NCBI GenBank assembly: GCA_007570785.1
Contig: ML662449.1
Coordinates: forward strand, 15,026,491 to 15,090,490
DNA length: 64,000 nucleotides
From: Antilocapra americana
Lineage: Eukaryota; Chordata; Mammalia; Artiodactyla; Antilocapridae
Reading direction: 5' to 3'
Made by a program: the position numbers and the translations under genes. The notes beneath the pieces were generated by a model. The model was given only the letters and a program-made list of their open reading frames with translations. It had not been told where the DNA came from and searched no databases. This document shows positions 48,906 through 61,600 of this stretch, piece after piece. Within the stretch, counting starts at the first letter, position 1; every line of letters begins with the position of its first letter.

Positions 48906-49376
48906 AGCATATATATATAAAATGTACTACTGTCATTATTAGTTTCAAATTTAAATAATGCATAATTATACTTTATTTCAATAGACTATGGATTTCAATA
49001 AAAGTATTAGGGAAAGAAATGATAAACCATAAAATAATAAATAATACTTGTGGAAGACAGTGAATGAATGTTTTTCCTATGCAGAATAATTTTTAGAAAC
49101 AAAAGTTAAAAATTGACATCAGTACAAAAGTAATATTGGAACATTGACTCACAAAGTAGGAAAAACAAATGGTTAATAGGTATTTTTTGGGGAAGAGTTT
49201 TACTTTTAATAGAAGAAATGCATTTTTTAAAAAAGCCATTTCTCTTAAGTTTTAAAATATCTAATGTTTCAAAAATAATTATCTTCATCATCAGTGAAAT
49301 GAGAGCTCTCATACAGTTCAGATAATTGGAATAACATTCTGGAAGACAAGTTATAAATTCACTACAATATTGCATG
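48906..49376. other. Unannotated AT-rich stretch
   Basis: Nothing recognised. Confidence 0.55.
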
Positions 49377-49378
49377 TA

Positions 49379-50647
49379 TTACATTGGTGAAAAAGTAATT
49401 ATGGTTTTGGACTGTGAATTTTAAATTATTATTAATAAGTTCAAATGAATCTTTATTAATCAAAATAAGAAATATTACAATCAACGCATTTTTGCCAATG
49501 AGAAGTAAGTTTGTTTATTCCTGTGAGTGAAAACACATGCTTTAGGATTTGATGAACTTTTGGAAATTATTTTCTGCCTCCTGCTGGTTGTGGAAGCGTT
49601 TCCCCTGCAAAGATTTGTTGAGATGCTTGAAAAAATGGTAGTCAGTTGGTGAGAGGTCAGGTGAATATGGTGGATGAGGCAAAACTTTGTAGTCCAGTTT
49701 GTTCAACTTTTGACGTGTTGGCTGTGTGACATGCAGTTGGGTGTTGGTCATGGATAACAACTGGGCCCATTCTATTGCCTAATGCCAGCTGCAGGCACTG
49801 CAGTTGTTGGTGCATCTTGTTGATCTGCGGAGCATATTTCTCAGATGTAATGGTTTTGTCAGAATACAGAAAGCTAGAGTGGATCAGAGTGGCAGCAGAC
49901 CATGAATCAGTGACAATGACCATTTTTTGGTGCAAATTTGGCTTTGGGAAGTACTTAAGACTTTCTTCTCTGTCCAACCACTGAGATGGTCATTGTAGTT
50001 GTTGTATAAAATCCACTTTTCATTGTACATCACAATCCAATTAATAAATGGTTTGTTGTTGTATAGAATAAGAGAAGATGACACTTCAAAATGACAATTT
50101 TTTTTTTTTTAATTTGCGGTCAGCTCTAAGGCACCTACTTATTGAGCTTTTTTACCTTTCCAGTTTGCTTCAAATGCCGAATGACCATAGAATGGTTCAT
50201 GCTGAGTCCTTCTGAAACTTCTCATGTAGTTGTAAGAGGGTCAATGATGGCTCTCAGTTGGTCATTGTCAACTTCCAAGAGCCAGCCACTGCACTCCTCA
50301 TCTTCAAGACTTTCATCTCTTACGATACTTCTTGTACCACGATTGCACTATTCATTTGTTAGTAATTCCTGGGCCAAATGCTTGTTGATGTTGCCAGTTG
50401 CCACTGCTGCTTTATGACCCATTTTGAACTCAAATAATAAAGAAGCTTGAATTTGCTTTTGTCTAACACCATTTCCCTAGTCTAAAATAAATATAAAATG
50501 AACAGCAAGTAAATCATTAGCAAAAACCATCAAGTGAGAAATGTGTATTAAAATGATGTGTCACTACAGTCATTTAAGAATGTATTCCAATATCAAATGG
50601 CAAAGTTCAACAATGCAAAATTGCATTTTTTTTTTGAATCAACCTAA
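49379..50647 (-). mobile_element. HSMAR1-like mariner with decayed transposase
   Basis: Terminal inverted repeats of the TTAGGTTGGTG type (left 'ttacattggtgaaaaagtaatt', right '...gaatcaacctaa') flanked by TA at 49377-49378 and 50648-49 of the same strand, as expected for Tc1/mariner insertion. The minus strand encodes a mariner transposase in broken blocks: start MGHKAAVATGNIN near 50420, then DESLEDEE, then the catalytic part (49884-50084, 49657-49977, 49542-49760). In the DD34D triad the first Asp (normally CDEKW) has become Asn (YNEKW). The second (IHDQ) and third (SPTDYH) are kept. Multiple stops and an A-rich insertion near 50100. Length 1269 bp is normal for the family. Inactive fossil. 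Confidence 0.93.
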
Positions 50648-50897
50648 TATATACATGGTGGGAGGAAGAAAATTTTCTGTACCTTTTAGGTTTTCCTGAC
50701 TGATTTAAGAATTAAATTGACATGAGACAGACTAACAGGAGAAAAATGAGATGTGTATGTGGGAGAGACCAAGAAAAAGTCAGTGGCCAAGATGGCAGAA
50801 GTCCTCATATTAAATACCATTATCAATTAAAGACAAAAGAGAGTGTGGGGGTAGTGGTTGGGACTTAAAAGGTAAGGAAGGCAGTTTGTATTGATAA

Positions 50898-51345
50898 ATA
50901 GAATATTGACTGCCATATCTGTAAAAGGATGTCATAGTCATCAATGATTGCAGTCACTACCCTGATAGTGAATCCTGGGAGTACACAAGAAAGACAAGAA
51001 TGCTTGCCATCTACCAGTCACCAGACTGTAGTCACTCCCTATGGTGAGCTCTGAAGAAGCTCAGGATATGAATACACAGGATACAGGTCCCAGACGGTTG
51101 AGGTACATATCAAAGGAACAATTTCAGTAAGCTCAGACTCTTACATCTTCACATAGAAAAGCAGTAAACTCCTTGAGATTTCTAGTTTTAATTAGCAATA
51201 ATCTTTTGACATTTATGCTACCTGCCTTTTGTTGCAAAACTCCTATATGTCCTGGCTTCCCACCTCCAGTCTCCTCAGAGCAATTCTCTCAGGTTATTTG
51301 AGATGCTACTTTCTAGGCTTGAAGTGCTAAAAATTCTAGTCAAAT
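50898..51345 (+). mobile_element. LTR-like segment A
   Basis: Shares extended similarity with 61112-61600: 'tgattgcag', 'gagctcaggat'-like blocks, 'gtaagctcagactctta' and 'ctcctcagagcaattctctcag' followed by 'aggcttgaagt.ctaaaaa'. The 3' block resembles the R region of ruminant endogenous retrovirus LTRs. Ends and family are not determined. Confidence 0.5.
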
Positions 51346-51349
51346 AAGA

Positions 51350-51593
51350 TGAGATGAAATATTTCCTGCCATATCAGTAAACAAAAAAGTCACAGTCATC
51401 AGTGATTGCAGTGCTCTAGCATGAGCTGGCTAGTCCTAAGGGCACTCAGGAAGGAGAAGACGACCTGTGATCTACCAGCTATCAGACTGCATCCACTTCC
51501 TGCAGTGAGTTCCAAGAAAGCCTAGGATATTCCAAGAAAGCACAGGATACTGGCTCCAGGTATCTGAGATGCATATGAAGGAGTGATTTCAGA
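51350..51593 (+). mobile_element. LTR-like segment B (partial)
   Basis: A second copy of the upstream half of segment A in direct orientation: 'ctgccatatcagtaaac', 'cacagtcatcagtgattgcag', 'aggaaggagaaga', 'atgcatatgaaggagtgatttcag'. More similar to segment C (61112-61390) than to A. It lacks the R-like block. Confidence 0.5.
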
Positions 51594-52167
51594 CCGAGAA
51601 GTTTTCCAGACTGATAGAGACCAAGTTCTCATACTATGCAGTGGCTCCATGGGGAAATCCATTCATTAATTAAAACACTTATTAGCCCAAAGGTCACAAA
51701 TTAGAGTTGGCCATTCAGCCATCTGAGAACCCATGTGGTCTTAGACTGCTGGAGGGAGAAGCTGAGACATGTAAGACAAGCTGAAAACACTCTGGGGTGA
51801 TGCCTGGAGGACTCAAGCTCACAAGTATAACACAGGTCTACTACCTGATTTTACTAGTAAATTTTTTCCTGACAAATTCAACTTAAGATGGTGATAGCTT
51901 ATGGTGAACGTTGTTGCCTTTGTGATCTCCCAAGAAGAGAATTTATCTTTGGGACCAGAGATGAGGCTTCAGGCACTCAGAACTTCGTGTGGCAGAAGTT
52001 TTGTTACAGTGAAAAAGGAATAGTGAAATCTTCTGACATAGACATCAGAAGGGGGCAGAGAATGCCCTTTTAGTCTTATCAAGGCCTTTTATATTTTTTC
52101 AAGATTGTAAAGATCTTACCAGACCAACTCCCACAAGTTACATCTTAAGATAATAGGATTAGTCAGA
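51594..52167. other. Unannotated noncoding stretch, possibly LTR-derived
   Basis: The block near 51930-52060 has an LTR-like texture, but I cannot define it. Confidence 0.4.
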
Positions 52168-55100
52168 AGTCCATGTGACCCCATGGATTGCAGCACTCCA
52201 GGCTTCACTGTCCTTCACCAACTCCCGGTGCTTGTTCAAACTCATGTCCATCGAGTCGGTGATATTATCCAATCATCTCATCTTCTGTCACCCGCTTCTC
52301 TTCTTGCCTTCAATTTTTCCCACTGTCATGGTCTTTTCAAATGAGTCAGTACTTCGCATCAGGTGGCCAAGATATTGGAGTTTCACCTTCAGCATCAGTC
52401 CTTCCAATGAATATTCAGGACTGATTTCCTTTAGGATGGACTGGTTTGATCTCCTTGCAGTCTAAGAGACTCTCAAGAGTCTTCTCCAACACCACAGTTC
52501 AAAAGCATCAATTCTTTGGCGCTCAGCTTTCTTTATAGTCCAACTCTCATATCCATACATGACTAATGGGAAAACCGTAACTTTGACTAGATGTACCTTT
52601 GTTGACAAAGAAATGTTTCTGCTTTTTAATATGCTGTCTAGGTTGGTCATAACTTTTCTTCCCAAGGAGCAAGGGTCTTTAAATTTAATGTCTGCTGTCA
52701 CCAGCTGCACTAATTTTGGAGCCCAACCCCCCAACAAAAAGTATCTCATTGTTTCCATTGTTTCCCCATCTATTTGCCATGAAGTGATGGGACTGGATGC
52801 CATCCTTAGTTTTCTAAATGCTGAGTTTTAAACCAACTTTTTCTGTCTCCTCTTTCACTTTCAGCAAGAGGCTGTTTAGTTCTTCACTTTCTGCCATAAG
52901 GGTGGTGTCTAACGCACATCCAAGATTACTGATATTTCTCCCAGCAACCTTGATTCCAGCTTGTGCTTCATCCAGCCTGGCATTTTGCATGATGTACTCT
53001 GCATAAAAGTTAAATAAGCAGGATGACAATATATAGCTTTGGCATACTCCTTCCCCGATTTGAAACCAGTCTGTTGTTCCATGTCTGGTTCTAACTATTG
53101 CTTCTTGACCTGCATACAGATTTCTCAGGAGGCAGGTAAGGTGTTCTGGTATTCCCATTTCTTGAAGAATTTTCCAGTTTGTTGTGATTCATACAGCCAA
53201 AGGCTTTGGTATAGTCAATAAAGCAGAAATAGACATTTTTTTTGCAACTCTCTTGCTTTTTCAAAGATCCAGTGGATGTTGGCAATTTGATCTCTGGTTC
53301 CTCTGCTTTTTCTAAAACCACCTTGAACATCTAGAAGTTCATGGTTCACATACTGTTGAAGCCTGGTTTGGAGAATTTTGAGCATTACTTTACTAGCATG
53401 TGAGATGAGTGCAATTGTGTGGTGGTTTGAACATTCTTTGGCATTGCCTTTCTTAGGGATTGGAATGAAAACTGAAAATTTTCCAGTTCTGTGGCCACTG
53501 CTGAGTTTTCCAAATTTGCTGGCATATTGAGTGCAGCACTTTCACAGCACCATCTTTTAAGGTTTGGAATAGCTCAACTGGAATTCGGCACCTCCACTAG
53601 CTTTGTTTCTAGTGATGCTTTCTAGGGCCCACTTGACTTTGCAATCCAGAATTACTGGCTCTAGGTGGGTGATCACACTATCGTGACATCTGGGTCATTA
53701 ATATCTTTTTGTTAGTTATTCTGCGTATTTTTTCCACTTCTTTTAATATCTTTTGCTTCTTTTAGTTCCATACCATTTCTGTCCTTTATTGTGTTCATCT
53801 TTGCATGAAATGTTCCCTTGGTATCTCTAATTTTCTTGAAGAGATCTCTAGTCTTTCCCATTCTATTTTTCCCCTCTATTTCTTTGCATTGATCATCAAA
53901 GAAGGCTTTTTTAATATCTCCTTGCTATTCTTTGGAACTCTGAATTCAAGTGGGTATATCTTTCCTTTTCTCCTTTGCCTTTTGCTTCTCTTCTTTTCAT
54001 GGCTGTTTGTAAGCCTTCCTCAGACAACCATTTTGCCTTTTTGCATTTCTTTTTCTTGGGGATATCTTAATTACTGCCTCTTGTACAATGTCATGAACCT
54101 CCATCCATAGTTCTTCAAGCACTCTCTCTAGCAGATTTAGTCCCTTGAATCTATTTGCCACTTCCACTGCATAATTGCAAAGGATTTGATTTAGGTCATA
54201 CCTGAATGATCTATTGACTTACCCTACTTTTTTCAGTTTAAGTATGAATTTGGCAATAAGGAATTCATGATCTGTTCCACAGTCAGCTCCCGGTCTTGTT
54301 TTTGCTGACTGTATAGAGCTTCTCCATCTTTGGCTGCAAAGAATACAATCAACCTGATTTTGATATTGACCATCTGGTGATGTCCATGTGTAGAGTCTTC
54401 TCTTGTGTTGTTGTAAGAGGGTGTTTGCTGTGACCAGTGTGTTCTCTTGGCAAAACTCTGTTAGCCTTTGCCCTGCTTCATTCTGTACTCCAACACCAAA
54501 TTTGCCCATTACTCCAGGTATCGCTTGACTTCCTTCATTTGCATTCCAGTCCCCTATAATGAAAAGGACATTTTTGGGGGGTTTTAGTTTTGGAAGTTCT
54601 TGTAGGTCTTCATAGAACCATTCAACTTCAGCTTCTTCAGCATTACTAGTTGGGGCATAGAGTTGGGTTACCATGATATTGAATGGTTTGCCTTGGAAAT
54701 GTACAGAGATCATTCTGTTTATGAGATTGCACCCAAGAACTGCATTTTGGACTCTTTTGTTGACTATGATGGCTACTCCATTTCTTCTAAGGGATTCTGG
54801 CTCACAGTAGTGGATATAATGGTCATCTGAGTTAAATTCACCCATTCCAGTTCATTTTAGTTCACTGATTCCTAAAATGTCGGTGTTCACTCTTGCCATC
54901 TCCTGTTTGACTGCTTCCAATTTATCTTGATTCACGGACCTAACATTCCAGGTTCCTATGCAATATTGTTCTTTACAGCATTGGACTTAAACTTCCATCA
55001 CCAGTCACATCAACAACTGGATGTTGTTTTAGCTTTGGCTGTGTCTCTTCATTTTTTTCTGGTGTTATTTCGCCATTCTTCTCCAGTAACATATTCAGCA

Positions 55101-55465
55101 CCTACTGACCTGGGGAGTTCAGTTTAGTGTCTTATCTTTTCGCCTTTATACTGTTCATGGTGTTCTTAAGGCAAGAATATTGAAGTGGTTTGCCATTCCC
55201 TTCTCCATGGACCACATTTTGTCAGAACTCTCCACCCTGATCCATCCATCTTGGGTGGCCATTCACAGCTTGGCTCATAGTTTAATTGAGTTAGACAGGG
55301 ATGTGATCCATGTGATCAATTTAATTAGTTTTCTATGATTGTGATTTTCATTTTTTCCGCCCTCTCATGAATAAGAGTAAGAGGTTTATGGAAACTTGCT
55401 AATGGGAGAGACTGACTGTGGGGGTAATTGTGTCTTGTTCTAATGGGTGGGGCCATGCTCAGTAA
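52168..55465 (-). mobile_element. Near full-length BovB LINE, antisense
   Basis: Runs from the BovB 3' part (left, missing the last ~35 bp) through RT (52462-53330) and endonuclease (54219-54950) to the 5' UTR (about 55000-55465). The RT catalytic YADD is changed to CALD at about 52911-52922. The last ~100 bp (55365-55465), for example 'gggtggggccatgctcagtaaatc', resemble the L1 5' UTR segment at about 6950-7050. Frameshifts throughout RT. The endonuclease is the best preserved part. Confidence 0.92.
54219..54845 (-). pseudogene. BovB endonuclease domain, 208 open codons
   Basis: APE-type endonuclease of BovB, which nicks target DNA for reverse transcription. Visible motifs: GEFNSDDHYIHYC near the start, QLYAPTSNAEE (the Tyr motif), FIIGDWNAN (Asp/Asn motif), QVDCILCSQRW (Asp motif) and CGTDHEFLIAKF (SDH changed to TDH). 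The upstream part is cut by a TGG-to-TGA change just before the Met. The downstream RT is frameshifted, so this is a surviving relic and not a gene. Confidence 0.9.
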
Positions 55466-57304
55466 ATCAAGCAGGATACATTGTTGTTATAGAATTATTT
55501 GTACAGAGCTTAAGGAAAAACATACCCTTGAGCAAGATGATTTGTTTTGTTGTGTATTCATTAGCTCTGGAGCCTAAAGAAAGTTAATCTTAAAGATTGT
55601 TGTTATAACAATTCAGAGTTTAAGATAAAAAGGTCTTATGTCTCTAAGACGAAGTAATGTAGGGGAGAAAGAAAGCAAACGTTTGTCCTTTTCTCCTCCT
55701 TGAGGTCCCTGGTCCCCTTTGTGCACCTCAAAGGCCCTGGACCCCATTTTTCCCCTCAGGGGCCTTGGACCCCTTATCAACTTACCTAAGAATTAGCTCT
55801 CTTAGTGGGAAATAGAATCTCTGAAAAACAAAAACAAGGGGTGTCATAAAGCCACCCTCTGAGTAACACCCCAGTCAGATTCATGTATTATATGTATTTG
55901 GAGTTCATACTTGCAAATATCTAGTTAACTGGGAAAATTATATTAAAGGAAATCCTGCCCTAAAATGAGAGTGTTTTTTAATTGCATAAGCAGTTAAGTT
56001 AAACTAAGGCTAAAAATTGGTTTTGTAAAAATATCTTTTCAAAATTCTGACTTTAAACAAAGACCTGCTAGGGGAAACTTCCATTTCTCTTCCTGGGTCT
56101 TTGAGTTGTAAATGTTCTACCTGATCTTCCTAGGATGTTCTGTGTATATGTGCATTTGTATGTATGTGTTTTGAAAACTTCATCTTCGCCATACTATTTT
56201 TTCAGAGTAAACTCTCCAGATGTAGGTTACACTCTCTCCCAGTCTTTGGGGAGGACTCTTACATCTTAATAGTTTGAATCCCTATTGATATATGTTTTAG
56301 TCATGGCCAAATGATGGATCCTTTTAAATTTGGAGAAACTTGCAAATTAGTGAATCTAAAGTGCTCTTATTATAAACAGCTGTTTTATTGGTACATATAA
56401 AACAAAAATCAAATTAAAGGTGATAACTATATCTAATGTTTAACCTAAGAACTTCTATTGTTTAAAACAAGTAAGAAAAACTGGTTTCAGAAGCTTCATT
56501 GGTAGTCCATGTTTCCCCTCAATGGGTCTTACAGATGCTAATGAATATATTTAAATAATTAATGTTAACAAGAAAAACTTGTAAGGAAAGTCTAGCTATT
56601 ATTTTCCAACAAGGTAGAAATTTTATAAGGAATTATCTCAAATGAATGAACCAAGTCATAGATGATTATTTAGAATGGGATAAATAAACTGGACATTTTG
56701 GGACTAAAACAAGATTTAATATTACTATACTGCCTAGGGTTAAACAGGCCTGAAGGGACCCCTATTGGTTCCCAACATCAAAATCCAAGCAAGTCTGTTC
56801 TATTTACACCAGTTTTAAATTATATTTAAGGGGCTAAAAAGTTCACCATGAGACAGCTGCTCAGCAATTATTTGGCAACAGTTAGTTAAAGGCCTGATCT
56901 CTTCAGCTCAACCCCACTCTGGGGAATCTCAGAGCTTTTTAATATAAAAATAGATAAAAGGGACAGGGAACAAAAGAAGACAAACTTCTAAAACCCCACT
57001 TGTAAGATCAAAGCTTATTAATTGTATTCTAATGAAAACACTAAAGTTAAATATATAAAAGTTGGCAAAACTGAGATGAAAGTATATAAAACTGACATAT
57101 TTAAATGGGCTTTATATAGGATGTTTACATCTCTTTTGTTTAATTATATTATGGGATAAGCATGTTTCAAGAGGAATGCTTCCCCTGCCTGATATTATAA
57201 AATACATATAAACCCATGCCTCAGGAAATATTAACTGAACATACTAAAGGAAACCAATAGGATTACCTAAGTCATAAAAAATAAGTAAAAACTGGGAACT
57301 AACA
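55466..57304. other. Unannotated noncoding stretch
   Basis: No gene or repeat recognised with confidence. 55700-55785 has a local repeated motif around 'ggccctggacccc' and 'ggccttggacccc' that could be part of an LTR. The rest is AT-rich. Confidence 0.5.
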
Positions 57305-57652
57305 TGTTAGGTGTTGGAGAAGACTCTTGAGAGTCCCTTGGACTGCAAGTAGATCCAACCAGTCCATCCTAAAGGAAATCAGTCCTGAATATTCATTGGA
57401 AGGGCTGATGCTGAAGCTGAAACTCCAATACTTTGGCCACCTGATGCGAAGAACTGATTCACTGGAAAAGACCCTGATGCTGGGAAAGATTGAGGGTAGT
57501 AGGAGAAGGGGATGATAGAGGATGAGATGGTTGAATGTTATCACTGACTCAATGGACATGAGTTTGAGTAAGCTCCAGGAGTTGGTGATGGACAGGGAGG
57601 CCTGGTATGCTGCAGTCCATGGGGTTGCAAATAGTTGGACATGACTGAACAA
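57305..57652 (+). mobile_element. BovB LINE 3' end
   Basis: From 'gttggagaagactcttgagag' to 'gttggacatgactgaacaac'. 5'-truncated, ~350 bp. Confidence 0.93.
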
Positions 57653-58344
57653 CAGAATATGTAAGCGCTTATAAAAACAAAAACAGTGATTTTGCTTTAG
57701 GTTTTACCTGTAAACACAGAAAGGTCTTTGCTGAGTCCCTTATACAAACTTTTGAAGGCATAACAAATTAAACTCTAAAATTGTAGAACATACATCTTAT
57801 AAATTTTTTTTGTTAGAAATCTTGTCACTGATAAAACCTTTTAGTATCTTTTAAGTGACAGACTTCTTTTTTTGGATCTAAAATCAACTGTCTTTCTCTT
57901 AAATATGTCTAAAATCCAGAAATATAAGTACATGGTACAGGAGGCTGACTGAGCCTAATTAGCTCAATCAAGCAAGACTTGAAACTAAGGGGGAAAAATT
58001 GATAGTTTTAAAGTTCAAACCACTGGGAATGCTCCCTTAGTCAAACCTTATAGATAGTAAGCCTTAGTCATCTGAGCAAACAACTTTCAGGTACTCAACT
58101 GTTTGCAAACTAGTAAGTTTATATTGTAATACCTGATTCATAACTAAGCTTTTAGTAAAGCCAAGAGATCTCTAGTTTGCCTATTTATGTCTGTACACAT
58201 TATACATGAGATATTGCTACTTGTAAAAAGTACTATCAAATTGAATTTATAGAGGTTTCTATTTAGTAAAAAGTGCTACATTTAAAGAAACAGTCCAAGA
58301 TGATTTTCAGGTTCATGTACAATGGGAAATGTTCAGTATTAGGT
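57653..58344. other. Unannotated noncoding stretch
   Basis: Nothing recognised. Confidence 0.55.
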
Positions 58345-58582
58345 TGACTTGCTTGCTAAGTCTCTTTGATTGTGTCTGACTCTTCACAACCCTATGGCCC
58401 ATACATAGCTTGCCAGGCTTCTCTTCCATGGGCTTCTCCAGGCATGAATATTGGAGTGGGTTACCATGCCTTCCTATAGGAGATCTTCCTGATCCAGGGA
58501 TCAAACCCACATTTCTTATGTCTCCTACATTGGCAGGTGGGTTTTTTACCCACCTGGGTGGATAGTACCACCTGGGAATCCT
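58345..58582 (-). mobile_element. Bov-tA type SINE, antisense
   Basis: 'gcttgctaagtctctttgatt' to 'accacctgggaatcc', with an internal expansion 'ggtgggttttttacccacctgggtgg' near the tRNA head. Diverged. Confidence 0.88.
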
Positions 58583-59942
58583 GGTATTAATTTTTGTTTG
58601 TTGATCTAATTAATGTCATAAAATTCATCAAAATTAAGTATAATACATTATTGTACCTAGGTTTAATAAATAAGACATTATATCTGTTGTAAGGAAAATA
58701 ACTTGATATGATGAAACTTTAGAGAAAATGTAAATGACATAAGAGCTTTGGGATAAACCCTTTAAAATAGTAAGATTTTAGAAATATCTACTTAAAATGA
58801 TCTTTCCAGGTATTTGGCAACTGGAAATTCTAGAGTTCTGCTAACCTAAGTGATGAAAATTTATTAAATAGCTAGATAATTAAAAATTACATACTGAGAC
58901 ATTAATTAGCAATTAGAGATACTGAAGATATTTAGGACTATTAGTATATTTGGTACCACCCTGAGATATTATCTATAAGAAAACAAGTTTTTAAGAAAAA
59001 TCATTGGTATTTATGTTCACAAGTCTATAGAATGCTAGTAAAAGACATTTACTGTAAAAGACAGTTCATAATTACTTACTTCTTAACTTTCACTATAAAT
59101 TAAGGTTTTAAGAGTTGAGGATTCTAATTTAAATATGTTATTAAAGGTAAAGGAATAACAAACATTTCAGTATACAATAAGAAAGTAGAATGTATGTTTT
59201 TAGTAAAGAAGGTATGAGCAATGGAATTACATTTTGCTGAGGAAACAGAAAGAATGAGCTGGTTGGTTTTATTTGTATGGAAAACGAGAGAAAGACTGTA
59301 TACAAAAAGTAATGAAAGATTGTGGAAAAGAACCTTGAGGATAAAAAAATATGCATATTCAGGATTAAGTAAATATAAATTGAGTTTAACTAAATGGATT
59401 TTGTTAAATAAGCTAATGCAGGACTGAAATTTGATTTATCTTTCTGATTAACAAAATCACTTTCTGTGCCCTTAAGTGATCTGTATTTATTTTCTTTTCA
59501 GTGCTGTTGTGACTTTCCTTAAATGAGTAAGTATTGCTTCAGTGACCTATGATCCTGTGTGTTTAGAAACATTTTTGATATTTCTAGCAAATTTACTAAA
59601 TATCAAAATGTAACTAAAGCTCTTTTACCCTCCAGCTAACTCTGGGATGCTTTGAAAAAAACATCTCTGAGACATCTCAGAGAATGTTAACCTAAGTTTA
59701 CTTGGTATTTTTAACTCAAAAACATTTTCAAGTGATTGAATGTGGACTTTGTAAAGTATGGGAAAATGTCATTAATATAGATATTCCAGGGTTTATATGA
59801 ATCTCTAACATCTGATATGTCCTGATAAAAAGCTATCAGTTGTAATTCTAGTTATTATCCTAAAATGCTATATGTTGTCAAAATATCCATGTTTCCTGCA
59901 AACTGCATTGTATTAAAATCTTTAACCATGCTACCTTAAGTT
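58583..59942. other. Unannotated AT-rich stretch
   Basis: No gene or repeat family recognised. Confidence 0.55.
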
Positions 59943-59950
59943 TTGTTCTT

Positions 59951-60157
59951 CATGTGTTAGTTGATCAGTTGTGTCCAACTCGTTGCAACTCCATATTCTA
60001 TAGTCTGACAGGCTCCTCTGTCCAAGAAATTCTCCAGGCAAGTATATTGGAGTGGGTTGTCATTTCCTTCTCCAACGGATCTTCCTGACTAGGGATCAAA
60101 CCCCGGTCTCCCGCACTGCAGGCAGATCTTTCACTGTCTCAGCCACCAAGGAAGCCC
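59951..60157 (-). mobile_element. Bov-tA type SINE, antisense, 8-bp TSD
   Basis: 'catgtgttagttgatcagttg' to 'cagccaccaaggaagccc', with the B-box complement 'gggatcaaaccccggtctcc'. Duplication TTGTTCTT at 59943-59950 and 60158-60165. Confidence 0.93.
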
Positions 60158-60165
60158 TTGTTCTT

Positions 60166-61111
60166 TATTGACAATCATAATTTTACACTGCTTTTACAAA
60201 ATGAAGATTTTCTAAGACTCATAAAAAGAACTTTTCAATAAATATATTTCTAATGGTCTTTAAATAATGTCGCCGAACTGGATAACAAATGACAAACTCT
60301 TAATGGAAAACCTGATTACTTCATGTAGCTCAACAGGAACCAATTACACAGGACTAATATGACTTATGCCTTTGGAAAATATACTAACTTGAATGCTTGT
60401 TTTCCTGTAAAACCTTTTGTCTTATGCTATGATGGTTGTTGATAAAACATGCCTTTTTAAACAAAGATGAAATATTTATATTTTTATCTCTACCTGATCA
60501 TGTCAAAATTTGCCTTCTCCAACTGGCTCTCCTGTGGACTTAATGGTTTATTCCAACTGGATTCCAACTAGTTGTACTTATTATTTTATAGTCCCAGCGC
60601 ATTTTCACTGTGCAACTCTGCTAATCATTGTTTTAATTTGTTCTTTGCTTCCAAATTATTTATGCTTTGTGTCCCTGCTACACTAAGACTTTGTCAATAT
60701 TACTAGCTGAATTACTTATGTCCTGTCAATTTGATAAGGTTGTTGTCTGTTACAGCACCCAGTGTGCAACCAGACCTCCAACAAAAATAATAATGACTAG
60801 GTGACTTAAAACACTTGATCAAATATTAATATATATAGTTCTGTATATATTAGTGACAGATAATTATAATAGTGTGATTCTAGGTATGAGAAGAAGCAAC
60901 AAAGAGATTATTTCCTGGATCATATTAATAAAAGATTAGAAGATAGAGGATCCAGAGAATTGTTTATTATCTATCAATGCACCTAATCTGGAAATTAACA
61001 CCTGGAGTGGCATATCAACAAAAACTTTTGCCTGATCTACGATGAGATTCCAAGCATTATGGGACAAGGATTGGTCATGAAATGTCTCCTAAATATTGGT
61101 TGAATTCTTGA
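60166..61111. other. Unannotated AT-rich stretch
   Basis: Nothing recognised. Confidence 0.55.
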
Positions 61112-61600
61112 GTAAGATGAGGAAATTAAGAAATGAAATACTTCCTACCACATCAATAAAAAAAGGATGTCACAGTCACAATGATTGCAGCCCTCCAGTA
61201 TGAGCTGGTGAGCCCTAAGGTCACTCAGGAAGGAGAAGAATACTTATGATCTAGCAGCCATCAGACTTCAGCCACTCCAAACAGTGAGTCCTGAGGAATC
61301 TCAGGATGTAAAAACATGGATACTAGCCCTGAGCAGGTAAAATGCATATGAAAGGAATGATATCTGTGAGCTCAGACTCTTTCATCTTCCCACACATAGA
61401 AAAGTACTAAATTTCTTTACTCGGGATATCTGATTTTTCTTTAATTAACATTTAAAAAATATATATTCATACTACTTGCCCTCCCTGGCAAAACTTCTAC
61501 ACAACTTGGCTCCTCTCCTTGCCTCCTCAGAGCAATTCTCTCAGAGTCACTTGAGATGCTGTCTCCTAGGCTTGAAGTCCTAAAAACTCCTACCAAACAT
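61112..61600 (+). mobile_element. LTR-like segment C
   Basis: Third copy of the segment A/B family and the most complete: U3-like part ('gtcacagtcacaatgattgcag', 'agtatgagctggtgagccc'), then 'gtgagctcagactctttcatc', then the R-like 'ctcctcagagcaattctctcag' and 'gagatgctgtctcctaggc'. I see no clear AATAAA and could not define TG/CA ends or a duplication. Confidence 0.55.

Noticed and set aside
48416..48958. 180-codon plus-strand frame
   Set aside because: Antisense of a minus-strand BovB; no independent domain.
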